Counted from the first letter of the stretch, positions 7,734 to 16,143 are shown. The stretch is DNA of 64,000 nucleotides from Bradyrhizobium sp. CCBAU 53338 (GCF_015291665.1 NZ_CP030048.1:5022001-5086000), one strand, 5' to 3'. Made by a program: numbers and translations. The notes: generated by a model not told the origin, from the letters alone.

Positions 7734-9062
7734 CTACGCGCCCGTCTTCTTCAGGCCGCCGTCCGCGGTCCAGCGATCCGGCTCGGGGCTGTGTCCGATC
7801 AGCGCGAGGCCGTAGGCGATCGACTCGAACTGGTCGCCCGACATCAGCCGCTCGTTGCCGAACCGGTCGGCGAACAGTTTTCGCACGGCGGGCACGAACG
7901 AGGTGCCGCCGGTCAGGAACACCTTCTCGATGTCGCGCGCGGTGATGCGGGCTTCGCCGAGCACCTTGTCGACGGTGGCGCCGAGGCGCGCGATGTCGTC
8001 GGCAATCCAGGCGTCGAACTTTGTCCGGGTAATGGTCGAGCCGATATCGACGCCGCCGCCCTTGAAGCGGAAGTCGACCTCGTCGCTGGCCGAGAGCGCG
8101 ACCTTGGCGTCCGACACCGCGCGATACAGCGAAAAGCCGAGATCGAGATCGACGATGGTGATGAAATCCTCGAGCTGATCAGGCTTCAGCGCGCTGCGTG
8201 CGAGCTCCCTGAGCTCGCGCAGGTCACCGTTGCTCTTCATCAGCGCGAGCTGATGCCAGCGCGCGAGATTGGTGTAATGGCTGTTCGGGATCGGCAGCAC
8301 CTTGTCGAACGAGCGGAAGCTCGAGCCCTTGCCGAGCCGCGGCGAGACGACGCGATCGACGATGCGATAGTCGAACGTGTCGCCCGCAATCCCGATGCCG
8401 GCATGGCCGAGCGGTTCGGCGCGCAAGTGTCCGCCGGCGCGCGAGAAGCGCATCACCGAGAAGTCGCTGGTGCCGCCGCCGAAATCCGCAACCAGCACGG
8501 TGGCGTCGCGCTCGAGGCGCCGCGCAAAGGAGAACGCCGCGCCCACGGGCTCGTAGACGTAACGGGCGTGGCCGGCGCCAAGGCGCTCGAACGCGGCGCG
8601 GTAGCGCTGCATGGCGAGGTCGTCGTCGGGATTGCCGCCGGCGAAGCGCACGGGACGGCCGACGGTGATGTTGGCCGCCTCGAAGCCGAACCTGTCGCCG
8701 CCATGACGCGCCAGCGTGCGCAGGAACGCCGCCAGAATGTCCTCGAACTTGAAGCGCTGCCGGAACACCTGCGTGGTGTTGAAGCTGGAGCTCGCCGCAA
8801 AGGTCTTGAACGACTGGAGGAAGCGATAGACGTGGCGTCCCTCGAGAAACTGCTCGATCGCCCACGGCCCGCCTTCGGCCTGGGCGCCGGCGCCGGGCCG
8901 GTCCTCCCAGAAGCACAGCGCGGAGACGTAGGTGCTGTGGCGCTGGCCGCCATGGTCGAAGCGGATGGCCTCGACCCGGCGGTCATCAGCCGCAAGGGCG
9001 ACGACGGTGTTGCTGGTCCCAAAATCGATGCCGATCGAGACGGCGGGCGAGGCGCTCGACAT
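7734..9062 (-). CDS. Hsp70-family ATPase without substrate-binding domain (YegD-like)
   Basis: 442 aa, ATG at 9060-9062. Actin/Hsp70 nucleotide-binding motifs are present: phosphate 1 loop GIDFGTSNT (residues 11-19), phosphate 2 VLVADFGGGTSD, and the adenosine-binding LTGGTSFVP near the C-terminus. Length equals a nucleotide-binding domain plus insertions; the canonical Hsp70 peptide-binding domain and lid are absent, as in E. coli YegD. Function of the YegD group is poorly known. A palindrome lies 50 nt upstream of the start. Confidence 0.88.
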   Translation of the reverse strand: MSSASPAVSIGIDFGTSNTVVALAADDRRVEAIRFDHGGQRHSTYVSALCFWEDRPGAGAQAEGGPWAIEQFLEGRHVYRFLQSFKTFAASSSFNTTQVFRQRFKFEDILAAFLRTLARHGGDRFGFEAANITVGRPVRFAGGNPDDDLAMQRYRAAFERLGAGHARYVYEPVGAAFSFARRLERDATVLVADFGGGTSDFSVMRFSRAGGHLRAEPLGHAGIGIAGDTFDYRIVDRVVSPRLGKGSSFRSFDKVLPIPNSHYTNLARWHQLALMKSNGDLRELRELARSALKPDQLEDFITIVDLDLGFSLYRAVSDAKVALSASDEVDFRFKGGGVDIGSTITRTKFDAWIADDIARLGATVDKVLGEARITARDIEKVFLTGGTSFVPAVRKLFADRFGNERLMSGDQFESIAYGLALIGHSPEPDRWTADGGLKKTGA

Positions 9063-9112
9063 GAACCACTCTGCAAGATGCCTGGAAAAGGGGGCGAACC
9101 ACTAGCCGTTTT

Positions 9113-9124
9113 GCACTGCAGTGC
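9113..9124. promoter_or_regulatory. Perfect 12-bp palindrome upstream of the Hsp70-like gene
   Basis: GCACTGCAGTGC at 9113-9124 is a perfect palindrome in the leader/promoter of the leftward Hsp70-like gene, 51 nt before its ATG. It could be an operator; nothing else supports a specific regulator. Confidence 0.3.
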
Positions 9125-9284
9125 CAAGGGGCCGGTTCAGGGCCGATCCGTAGTGGTCCGGACCCGGCTTTTCGCTGGTTTAGCCTGAAACGGCCCGTTT
9201 TGAGCTCCAAATCGACGTCTTTAACCAGGTGTTATGCTGCAATGCGGTAGTTCGAATGCTGCTATGCAATGAGATGCATGGACA

Positions 9285-9302
9285 TTGGCATCTGGTATAC
9301 AT
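9285..9302 (+). promoter_or_regulatory. Shared operator-like element, copy 1
   Basis: TTGGCAT-CTG-GTATAC-AT, 57 nt before the 45-aa gene. It matches the elements at 9679, 11156 and 12703 in bases and spacing. The GTATAC core is palindromic, like sites of FadR/VanR-type GntR regulators (family knowledge; identity here is inferred). Confidence 0.6.
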
Positions 9303-9358
9303 AAAACAACCTTCGAAATGAGACAGCAATACTGACCGTCTCAAGAAAGGGAATTCCA

Positions 9359-9496
9359 ATGTCGAAGACCGCTGCCGTTGCCCTCGCCCCCGCTTCCTCG
9401 CCGTTCGCCCGTCTGGTGGCTGCGATCGACCGCCTGTTGCTGGCCTATGCCGAAATGAACATCCGCAACGGCGACGTGCCCCGCTTCGGCCTGTAA
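9359..9496 (+). CDS. 45-aa conserved-type small protein
   Basis: ATG at 9359, stop TAA at 9494-9496, with GAAAGGGA at 9344-9351 as ribosome-binding site. The sequence starts MSKTAAVALAPASSPFARL, has an amphipathic helix (VAAIDRLLLAYAEM) and ends in NIRNGDVPRFGL. Similar tiny proteins with a C-terminal IRNGD-x-P-x-FGL tail occur in bradyrhizobia as hypothetical proteins (from memory). It has its own upstream element and a strong intrinsic terminator at 9573, so it looks like an independent transcription unit. No function can be assigned. Confidence 0.75.
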   Translation: MSKTAAVALAPASSPFARLVAAIDRLLLAYAEMNIRNGDVPRFGL

Positions 9497-9572
9497 GCAT
9501 CAGGACGAGAAGCCGGCGCGTCGAATTGTCGCGGCGGTTGCAAGAGCTGCGAACTCCTACTTCTGAAGAATT

Positions 9573-9601
9573 GGCCCCGCTCTGCGGGGCCATTTCTTTT
9601 T
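9573..9601 (+). terminator. Rho-independent terminator after the 45-aa gene
   Basis: GGCCCCGC, TCT loop, GCGGGGCC at 9573-9591, followed by the T-rich run ATTTCTTTTT. Confidence 0.88.
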
Positions 9602-9678
9602 GGATATCGGCACATTGCGCAGCCTCGAAAAGCGAGGTTGCGTCATAAGCGCACAATGGGCCGTCGTGCGCTTGAAGC

Positions 9679-9696
9679 TTGGCATAATGAATACAA
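9679..9696 (+). promoter_or_regulatory. Shared operator-like element, copy 2
   Basis: TTGGCAT-AAT-GAATAC-AA, 50 nt before the first OFA transporter. One mismatch to GTATAC. Confidence 0.6.
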
Positions 9697-9745
9697 GAAT
9701 GACGCCAAGCGCATTCAAAAAACAGAAGCGCAAACTGGAGGATTC

Positions 9746-11035
9746 ATGACGGACATGGTGCAAGCAACAACAGCTGCTACAGCCGCACGCGTCAGCGACA
9801 CGTATCGCTGGGCGCAACTGGCGATCGGCGTAGCGGCCATGGTGATGATCGCCAACTACCAATACGGCTGGACGTTCTTCGTCCCCGACATCCAGAAGAA
9901 ATTCGGTTGGGATCGCGCCTCGATCCAGTGGGCCTTTACTCTGTTTGTTTTGTTCGAGACCTGGCTGGTGCCGGTCGAAGGATGGTTTGTCGATAAATAC
10001 GGTCCGCGTCTCGTCGTGCTCGTCGGCGGCGTGCTCTGCGCGATCGGCTGGGCGATCAACGCGCAGGCGACCACGCTCAACGGCTACTATCTCGGCATGA
10101 TCGTCGCGGGCATCGGCGCCGGCGGCGTCTACGGCACCTGCGTCGGCAATGCGCTGAAATGGTTTCCCGACAAGCGCGGTCTCGCCGCGGGCATCACCGC
10201 CGCCGGCTTCGGTGCAGGCTCCGCGCTCACCGTCGCGCCGATCCAGGCCATGATCAAGGATAGCGGCTTCCAGACCACCTTCCTCTATTTCGGCCTCGGC
10301 CAAGGCATCATCATCTGCGTTCTCGCCTTCTTCCTGCTGGCGCCGAAGGCGGGCCAGGTGCCGAACGTGGTGGCGAATGCCGCGCTGTTGCAGACGCGGC
10401 GCAACTACCAGCCGACCGAAGTTCTGCGTCAGCCGATCTTCTGGCTGATGTACTTCATGTTCGTGATCGTCGGCGCCGGCGGTCTGATGGTGACGGCGAA
10501 CCTGAAGCCGATCGCGGTCGACTGGAAGGTCGACGCCATCCCGGTCACGCTGATCGGCATGACCATGACCGCGGTGACGTTCGCTGCAACCATCGACCGC
10601 GTGCTCAACGGCCTGACGCGTCCGTTCTTCGGCTGGATCTCCGACATGATCGGCCGCGAGAACACGATGTTCATCGCCTTCGGCATGGAGGGCGTCGGCA
10701 TCTGGATGCTCTACCTCTGGGGCCACGATCCGATCTGGTTCGTGATCCTGTCGGGCTTCGTGTTCTTCGCCTGGGGCGAGATCTACTCGCTCTTCCCCTC
10801 GACCTGCACCGACACGTTCGGCGCAAAGTTCGCGACCACCAATGCCGGCCTGCTCTACACCGCCAAGGGCACCGCCGCATTGCTGGTGCCGCTGGCGAAC
10901 TACGTGCAGCAGACGTCGGGCCATTGGGACAACGTGTTCATCCTCGCCGCCGGCGCCAACATCCTGGCCTCGCTGCTGGCGCTGGTGGCGCTGAAACCCT
11001 GGCGCAAGGCGGTTGTCGCGAGATCGACGATCTGA
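9746..11035 (+). CDS. Oxalate/formate antiporter, MFS OFA family (copy 1)
   Basis: 429 aa, ATG at 9746 after GGAGG at 9737-9741. Twelve hydrophobic segments are readable. OFA hallmarks include the opening RWAQLAIGVAAMVMIANYQYGWTFF, the tight glycine helix GMIVAGIGAGGVYGTCVGNA, and the WFPDKRGLAAGITAAGFGAGSA loop. The C-half carries LFPSTCTDTFGAKFATTNAGLLYTAKG. OxlT-type carriers exchange oxalate(2-) for formate(1-) across the inner membrane. Close paralogue of the next transporter. Formate produced or imported could feed the Fds complex at 24.7 kb (inference). Confidence 0.88.
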   Translation: MTDMVQATTAATAARVSDTYRWAQLAIGVAAMVMIANYQYGWTFFVPDIQKKFGWDRASIQWAFTLFVLFETWLVPVEGWFVDKYGPRLVVLVGGVLCAIGWAINAQATTLNGYYLGMIVAGIGAGGVYGTCVGNALKWFPDKRGLAAGITAAGFGAGSALTVAPIQAMIKDSGFQTTFLYFGLGQGIIICVLAFFLLAPKAGQVPNVVANAALLQTRRNYQPTEVLRQPIFWLMYFMFVIVGAGGLMVTANLKPIAVDWKVDAIPVTLIGMTMTAVTFAATIDRVLNGLTRPFFGWISDMIGRENTMFIAFGMEGVGIWMLYLWGHDPIWFVILSGFVFFAWGEIYSLFPSTCTDTFGAKFATTNAGLLYTAKGTAALLVPLANYVQQTSGHWDNVFILAAGANILASLLALVALKPWRKAVVARSTI

Positions 11036-11062
11036 ACGCATCGGCAAAGCCGTTCCAGACGG

Positions 11063-11095
11063 ACGCCCGGCCTCATGGCCGGGCGTTTTCGTTTT
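11063..11095 (+). terminator. Rho-independent terminator after OFA copy 1
   Basis: ACGCCCGGCC, TCAT loop, GGCCGGGCGT at 11063-11086, followed by TTTCGTTTT. Confidence 0.9.
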
Positions 11096-11155
11096 GGCTG
11101 CGCCCGGACATCCGCCGGTCTTACCGCAACGCACCCAAAAATTCGCGCTTGCTTC

Positions 11156-11173
11156 TTGGAATATATTATACCA
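11156..11173 (+). promoter_or_regulatory. Shared operator-like element, copy 3
   Basis: TTGGAAT-ATA-TTATAC-CA, 95 nt before the second OFA transporter; two mismatches to the consensus TTGGCAT-N3-GTATAC-MA. Confidence 0.55.
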
Positions 11174-11268
11174 AGCTTCCTTTGGCGCTTGCGACGATAA
11201 GTCACGACATTTGCGACACTCAGTCACAATGAAGACAAGGCGCGTCATTGGGAGCTCAAGGAGGAATC

Positions 11269-12570
11269 ATGGCTGCAAGCATGAATGCGACGTCGCCCAC
11301 CGGCGGCTTTCGCTGGGTTCAGCTCATTGTCGGCGTCGTCTGCATGGCGATGATCGCGAACCTGCAATATGGGTGGACCTACTTCGTCGGACCGATGTCC
11401 AAGGCGAACTCGTGGGACGTGGGCAGCATCCAGATCGCCTTCAGCATCTTCGTCGCACTCGAGACGTGGCTGACGCCGGTTGAAGGCTGGATCGTCGACT
11501 CGCTCGGCCCGCAACGCGGACCCAAGCTCATGGTCGCCGCGGGCGGCCTCTTCGTTGCCATTGGCTGGCTCATCAATGCGAAGGCGACTTCGCTCGAAAT
11601 GCTCTATCTCGGCGCAGTCATCTCCGGCGTCGGCGCGGGCGGCATCTATGCCACCTGTGTCGGCAATGCCGTGAAATGGTTCCCCGATCGCCGCGGCCTC
11701 GCGGTGGGCCTCACTGCGGCGGGTTTCGGCGCGGGTGCGGCCGTCACCGTCATTCCGATCCAGAAGATGATCGCATCCATCGGCTATGCCGACACCTTCT
11801 TCTGGTTCGCTCTCGGACAGGGCGGCATCATCTTCATCCTGGCCTGGCTGCTGCGTTCGCCGGAGCCGAGCGAAGTGCCTGCCGCCGGCGCCGTGAAGGT
11901 TCTGCAGTCGAAGACCAGCAGCACGCCCGGCCAAATGCTGGCTTCTCCGGTATTCTGGCTGCTCTACGTCATGTTCGTGCTGGTGTCTGCGAGCGGACTG
12001 ATGGTGGCGGCGCAGATCGCGCTGATCGCCAAGGACTATGGCGTGGCGCAGTCGGTGGTGTTGTTCGGAGCGACAACGCTGATCGTCTCGGGCGTGATCG
12101 ACAACCTTGCCAATGGCGGCGCGCGGCCGTTCTTCGGCTGGGTGTCCGATCAGATCGGCCGCGAATACACGATGGCCATTGCCTTCACCGCCGGCGGCCT
12201 CGCCTACTGGCTGCTCGGCACGGCGGGAACGACGCCCTGGACCTTCGTGATTTGTGCGGCGCTGATCTTCTTCACCTGGGGCGAGATCTTCAGTCTGTTC
12301 CCGTCGACCTGCACGGATATGTTCGGTCCGAAATATGCGACGACGAACACCAGCCTGCTCTACACCGCCAAGGGACTGTCCGCTTTCGTCGTCCCTCTCG
12401 CCAACGTCCTGAAGAGCTATACGGGGAACTGGCATTCGGTGTTCGCCATCGCCGCGATCATGAACTTCGCCGTCGTCGGCCTGGCGCTGTTCGTGGTGCG
12501 ACCGATGCGGTTGTCGATCAGCGCTTCACAGGACAAGCAGGAGCGCGCGGTCGGCCAGCCTGCCGAGTAG
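11269..12570 (+). CDS. Oxalate/formate antiporter, MFS OFA family (copy 2)
   Basis: 433 aa, ATG at 11269 after AAGGAGG. Same architecture as copy 1, including MIANLQYGWTYFVGPM, GVGAGGIYATCVGNAVKWF, PDRRGLAVGLTAAGFGAG and FPSTCTDMFGPKYATTN. The two are clearly paralogous but divergent over most of their length, so the duplication is old and the copies may differ in affinity or direction. It has its own element and terminator, so it is a separate transcription unit. Confidence 0.88.
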   Translation: MAASMNATSPTGGFRWVQLIVGVVCMAMIANLQYGWTYFVGPMSKANSWDVGSIQIAFSIFVALETWLTPVEGWIVDSLGPQRGPKLMVAAGGLFVAIGWLINAKATSLEMLYLGAVISGVGAGGIYATCVGNAVKWFPDRRGLAVGLTAAGFGAGAAVTVIPIQKMIASIGYADTFFWFALGQGGIIFILAWLLRSPEPSEVPAAGAVKVLQSKTSSTPGQMLASPVFWLLYVMFVLVSASGLMVAAQIALIAKDYGVAQSVVLFGATTLIVSGVIDNLANGGARPFFGWVSDQIGREYTMAIAFTAGGLAYWLLGTAGTTPWTFVICAALIFFTWGEIFSLFPSTCTDMFGPKYATTNTSLLYTAKGLSAFVVPLANVLKSYTGNWHSVFAIAAIMNFAVVGLALFVVRPMRLSISASQDKQERAVGQPAE

Positions 12571-12596
12571 ACCGCCTCAACCAGAAGACCAAACGC

Positions 12597-12630
12597 AAAG
12601 GGCGCACTTCGGTGCGCCCTTTCTCGTTTG
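12597..12630 (+). terminator. Rho-independent terminator after OFA copy 2
   Basis: AAAGGGCGCAC, TTCG tetraloop, GTGCGCCCTTT at 12597-12622, followed by CTCGTTTG. Confidence 0.9.
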
Positions 12631-12702
12631 ACCGCGCAACTGACAAACGTCAGCAATGCTGCCGCAAGATTTTTCGGATCAACCAAATCCAGCGCTTGAC
12701 GA

Positions 12703-12720
12703 TTGGCATTATGTATACCA
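12703..12720 (+). promoter_or_regulatory. Shared operator-like element, copy 4
   Basis: TTGGCAT-TAT-GTATAC-CA, 34 nt before the CBS-domain gene. Its GTATACCA is the reverse complement of the TGGTATAC found at copy 1, which shows the symmetry of the core. Confidence 0.6.
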
Positions 12721-12753
12721 CACTTCCCCCATCATTCACCCAGGGAGGTTGCA

Positions 12754-13179
12754 ATGCTGGTCGGAGACATTCTGCGCAAGAAGACACCGCGCGTTGTCAC
12801 GGTGCGAATGAACGAAACGGTGGGTATTGCCGCCAAGCTGATGCGGGCCAACAACATCAGCGCGCTGGTGGTGAAGGACGTGGTCCGCTCCGAAGGCAAC
12901 ACCGCGGTCGGCATGTTCACCGAGCGTGACGTGGTGCGCGCGGTCGCCGAGCACGGCGCCAACGCGGTCAACGTCAAGGTCTCGCAACTCATCTCGGTGC
13001 AGCAGCTCGTCTCCTGCACCTCCTCGGACACGATCGAGCACGTCAGGCATCTGATGAACCGGAATCACATCCGGCACCTGCCCGTGATCGACGACTACAG
13101 CCTCGTCTCCGTCATCAGCATGCGCGACATCGCCGCTGCCGTCGACGAGGCGACCAACAGCACGCCGCAAGCGGCCTGA
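12754..13179 (+). CDS. Two-CBS-domain protein
   Basis: 141 aa, ATG at 12754 after GGGAGG at 12743-12748. A Bateman pair fills the protein. CBS1 covers ~residues 8-70 (VVTVRMNETVGIAAKLMRAN ... VGMFTERDVVRAV) and CBS2 ~78-135 (LVSCTSSDTIEHVRHLMNRN ... SVISMRDIAAAV). The TERD and MRD motifs match adenosine-ligand sites of CBS pairs. Such proteins sense AMP/ATP/SAM-type ligands. Sharing the upstream element with the OFA transporters suggests a role under the same growth condition. Confidence 0.9.
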   Translation: MLVGDILRKKTPRVVTVRMNETVGIAAKLMRANNISALVVKDVVRSEGNTAVGMFTERDVVRAVAEHGANAVNVKVSQLISVQQLVSCTSSDTIEHVRHLMNRNHIRHLPVIDDYSLVSVISMRDIAAAVDEATNSTPQAA

Positions 13180-13221
13180 TCGCCTCAGGCGGCCACACCT
13201 CTTCCCCTGCGACTACCGGCC

Positions 13222-13245
13222 CCGGCTCGGATCCATCCGAGCCGG
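13222..13245 (+). terminator. Strong hairpin after the CBS gene, possible terminator
   Basis: Perfect 11-bp arms CCGGCTCGGAT and ATCCGAGCCGG around a 2-nt loop; the following T-run is short (CTTTC), so termination is plausible but not certain. Confidence 0.5.
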
Positions 13246-13290
13246 ACCGGATCTTTCGTCCCAAAATTCCGGTACTCCCGCGAGGATTTC

Positions 13291-14310
13291 ATGAAGATCT
13301 GCATCTACGGCGCCGGCGCGATCGGCGGATATCTCGGCGTGCAGCTGGCGCGCGCAGGCGCCGATGTCAGCCTGGTCGCACGCGGCGCACACCTCGCCGC
13401 GATGCGCGAGCGCGGCCTGACTCTGCTCGCCGGCGAGGAGACGCACACCGTCCATCCCCGCTGCACCGACGACGCAGCCGAGCTCGGCGTGCAGGACTAC
13501 GTCATCGTCACGCTGAAGGCGCATTCGATCACCGGCGTCATCGAGAAGATGCAGCCGCTGCTCGGGCCGCACACCCGCATCGTCACCGCGGTCAACGGCA
13601 TCCCCTATTGGTACTTCCACAAGCACGGCGGCGCCTACGAGGGCTCGACGCTCGAGAGCATCGATCCCGGCGGCCGGCAATGGCGCGAGATCGGCGCCGA
13701 GCGCGCCATCGGCTGCATCGTCTATCCCGCCACCGAGATCGAGGCGCCTGGCGTGATCCGCCACGTCTACGGCAACAATTTCCCGCTCGGCGAGCCCTCC
13801 GGCGACATCACCGCCGACGTGCAGCGCCTCGCCGACCTCTTCGTCGCGGCCGGCCTGAAGGCGCCGGTGCTCGACCGCATCCGCGACGAGATCTGGCTCA
13901 AGCTGTGGGGCAATGTCTGCTTCAACCCGATCAGCGCGCTGACCCATGCGACGCTCGACGTGATCTGCACCGATCCCGCCACGCGCGCGCTGTCGCGCGC
14001 GATCATGGTGGAGACGCAAGCCATCGCCGAAACGTTCGGCGTCAAGTTCCGCGTCGATGTCGAGCGCCGGATCGAGGGCGCCCGCAAGGTCGGCGCGCAC
14101 AAGACCTCGATGCTCCAGGATCTCGAGCGCGGCCGCCCGATGGAGATCGATCCGCTCGTCACCGTGGTGCAGGAGATGGGCCGCCTCACCAAGATCCCGA
14201 CGCCCGCGCTCGACTCGGTGCTGGCGATGGTGACCCAGCGCGCCCGCATCGCCGGCCTCTATGACGGCGTCTCCACGCCATCAGATCCTCGCGCACTGGC
14301 GGTGGCGTGA
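13291..14310 (+). CDS. Ketopantoate reductase-family protein (PanE/ApbA-like)
   Basis: 339 aa, ATG at 13291. The N-terminal Rossmann fold binds NADPH via IYGAGAIGGYLG (GxGxxG) and VARGAHLAAM. The C-domain has KLWGNVCFNPISALTHAT, holding the catalytic Lys and substrate Asn of 2-dehydropantoate 2-reductases, and ending with GRPMEID. PanE makes pantoate for CoA, but this subgroup (GIPYWYFHKHGG insert) is often found beside FAH hydrolases and may reduce another 2-oxoacid. Its stop overlaps the next ATG by one base, indicating translational coupling. Confidence 0.85.
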   Translation: MKICIYGAGAIGGYLGVQLARAGADVSLVARGAHLAAMRERGLTLLAGEETHTVHPRCTDDAAELGVQDYVIVTLKAHSITGVIEKMQPLLGPHTRIVTAVNGIPYWYFHKHGGAYEGSTLESIDPGGRQWREIGAERAIGCIVYPATEIEAPGVIRHVYGNNFPLGEPSGDITADVQRLADLFVAAGLKAPVLDRIRDEIWLKLWGNVCFNPISALTHATLDVICTDPATRALSRAIMVETQAIAETFGVKFRVDVERRIEGARKVGAHKTSMLQDLERGRPMEIDPLVTVVQEMGRLTKIPTPALDSVLAMVTQRARIAGLYDGVSTPSDPRALAVA

Positions 14311-15095
14311 TGAGCAACGAAACAAAAAAATGGCTCCGCTTCCGTCACGCCGGCACCACCGGCTTCGGCACGCTGACCGCATCGGGCATCAGCGTGCATG
14401 ACGGCGAGATGTTCGGCCGCAACGCAGGCACAGGCAAGACGCTGGCGCTGTCGGAGGTCGAACTGCTGGCGCCCTGCACACCCAGCAAGATCGTCGCGCT
14501 CTGGAATAATTTCCACGCGCTCGCGGCCAAGCTGAACCAGCCCGAGCCGCCTGAGCCGCTCTACCTGCTCAAGGCCACCACCACCATCACGACGCCGGGC
14601 GCCGTGATCTGCCGTCCCTCCTACTACGACGGCAAGACCACCTATGAGGGCGAGCTCGGCATCGTGATCGGCAAGACCTGCGCCCGCGTCTCGCCCGCCG
14701 AGGCCGACAGCTTCATCTTCGGCTACACCTGCGTCAACGACATCACCGCCAACGACATCCTGACCAGCGATCCCACCTTTCCCCAATGGGCGCGCGCCAA
14801 GGGCATCGACGATTACGGCCCGTTCGGCCCCGTCATCGCGACCGGCCTCGACCCGGCCAAGCTCACCGTCCGCACCATCCTCAACGGCGCCGAGCGGCAG
14901 AACTATCCGATCTCGGACATGATCTTCAGTGCGCAGGCGCTCGTCAGCAAGATCTCCCACGACATGACCCTGCTCCCCGGCGACCTCATCGCCGTCGGCA
15001 CCTCGGTCGGCGTCGGCGTCATGAAGGAGCCGGTGAACACGGTGACCGTCGCCATCGACGGCATCGGCGAGCTGACCAACGAGTTTCGGCTATAG
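14310..15095 (+). CDS. Fumarylacetoacetate hydrolase (FAH)-family protein
   Basis: 261 aa from the ATG at 14310, which shares one base with the preceding stop (TGATG). The divalent-metal ligands of the FAH fold are visible: E113 and E115 in YEGELGIVIG and D144 in CVNDITAND. The core continues with DYGPFGP and LLPGDLIAVGTSVGVG. Family members cleave acylpyruvates or 2-hydroxyhepta-2,4-diene-1,7-dioate-type compounds, or decarboxylate oxaloacetate. Coupling to the PanE-like reductase suggests one pathway handling a 2-oxoacid. Confidence 0.87.
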   Translation: MSNETKKWLRFRHAGTTGFGTLTASGISVHDGEMFGRNAGTGKTLALSEVELLAPCTPSKIVALWNNFHALAAKLNQPEPPEPLYLLKATTTITTPGAVICRPSYYDGKTTYEGELGIVIGKTCARVSPAEADSFIFGYTCVNDITANDILTSDPTFPQWARAKGIDDYGPFGPVIATGLDPAKLTVRTILNGAERQNYPISDMIFSAQALVSKISHDMTLLPGDLIAVGTSVGVGVMKEPVNTVTVAIDGIGELTNEFRL

Positions 15096-15111
15096 CTGCA
15101 AACGCGGTGCC

Positions 15112-15143
15112 GTAGTCCGGATGGAGCGAAGCGCAATCCGCAA
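15112..15143. repeat. REP-like dispersed repeat fragment
   Basis: GTAGTCCGGATGGAGCGAAG followed by CGCAATCCG resembles the repeats (GTAGCCCGGATGGAGCGAAG-type) scattered in bradyrhizobial intergenic DNA; identification is from memory. Confidence 0.5.
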
Positions 15144-15256
15144 GGACATCGGCGGCATCTTCTCGGCCATCCGCAACAGCCTGAACCGGATCGCGTGAAG
15201 GGCCGGACATACAGTCCGGTTCGAACCGCGATCAACCTGGCTGCGACTATCAGCAC

Positions 15257-15973
15257 ATGCGCTTCATCCTCGGCTTCCTGTCCGGTCTGCTCGGCGCGCT
15301 CGCCGGCTGGGCGGGCCTTGCCGCGCTGGTGGTCCTGCTGGCGGGACCGGACCGCGATGGCGGCATCGCCATGAGTGCCTTCTTCGACATCGGCCCGATC
15401 GGCGGCGTGGCCGGCCTGATCGCCGGCATCTGGCTGTTCATGCGCTTCGGCCTGGTCCGAAACGCAGCGCCAGAGCCGCCCGCGGAGACCTCCGATGCCA
15501 CGCCTCGGCGCACAACGCGGCTCTCCTTCCCCTTTGCCGTCACCGTCGCGCTCATCGTGGCCATTCTTGGCTGGTGGGGATGGTACGAACTCATCCGCTC
15601 GCCCAATCTCAGTCACGGCTTCATGACGCTCCAGGTCGAGTTTCGCCTGCCGGCCGGCATGAGCCTGCCGGACAAGGAGGAAGACGTGCATATCGAGGTC
15701 GAGGAGGCCTCGGGCTACGCCGATGCGATGTTGCCTCCGAACTGGCGTGCCCATGATGGCGATCGCCGGGCGATCATCGCCACGACCTCGCTGATGTACA
15801 AGACACGCCACCGCGCCGTCAGCCTGACCCTGCCTGACGTGCCCACGCAACGCTGGTCGATCGACCTTCCCTCCGATCCCGCCCCCACGCCCGGCTTCTC
15901 ACCGTGGCGCGTCGCGACCGACGGATCGCCTACGAAGATCGAGATGCATTTCCGGCTGAGCGCCGATCGCTGA
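15257..15973 (+). CDS. Hypothetical membrane protein
   Basis: 238 aa, ATG at 15257. Two N-terminal membrane helices (residues ~3-28 and ~43-65) and a third at ~95-115 (FPFAVTVALIVAILGWWGWY) precede a soluble, beta-rich domain of ~120 residues. That domain begins FMTLQVEFRLPAGMSLPDKE and probably faces the periplasm. No catalytic motif was recognised. Conserved-hypothetical style; function unknown. Confidence 0.75.
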   Translation: MRFILGFLSGLLGALAGWAGLAALVVLLAGPDRDGGIAMSAFFDIGPIGGVAGLIAGIWLFMRFGLVRNAAPEPPAETSDATPRRTTRLSFPFAVTVALIVAILGWWGWYELIRSPNLSHGFMTLQVEFRLPAGMSLPDKEEDVHIEVEEASGYADAMLPPNWRAHDGDRRAIIATTSLMYKTRHRAVSLTLPDVPTQRWSIDLPSDPAPTPGFSPWRVATDGSPTKIEMHFRLSADR

Positions 15974-16143
15974 AGAGCGCGCGACGCGCCGAAATAATTC
16001 GACACACATCACATCTGCGCGTGCCCGACAGATGCCGCCAACATGTCGCTGGGGTGCCCCAACTTGGTCGCATTCGGCCGCCCTTGTGGGAGGCGTGTCT
16101 GGGGGCACGGCTCGGCCGTGTTTGGACCAAACCTGCTAGGGGT

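Noticed and set aside
9111..9127. Sigma-54-like promoter for the Hsp70-like gene
   Set aside because: TTGGCAC...TGC is present on the minus strand, but GG and GC are separated by 9 nt instead of the required 10.
15121..15198. 25-codon open frame starting ATGGAGCGAAGC
   Set aside because: It begins inside a dispersed repeat and has no ribosome-binding site; likely chance.
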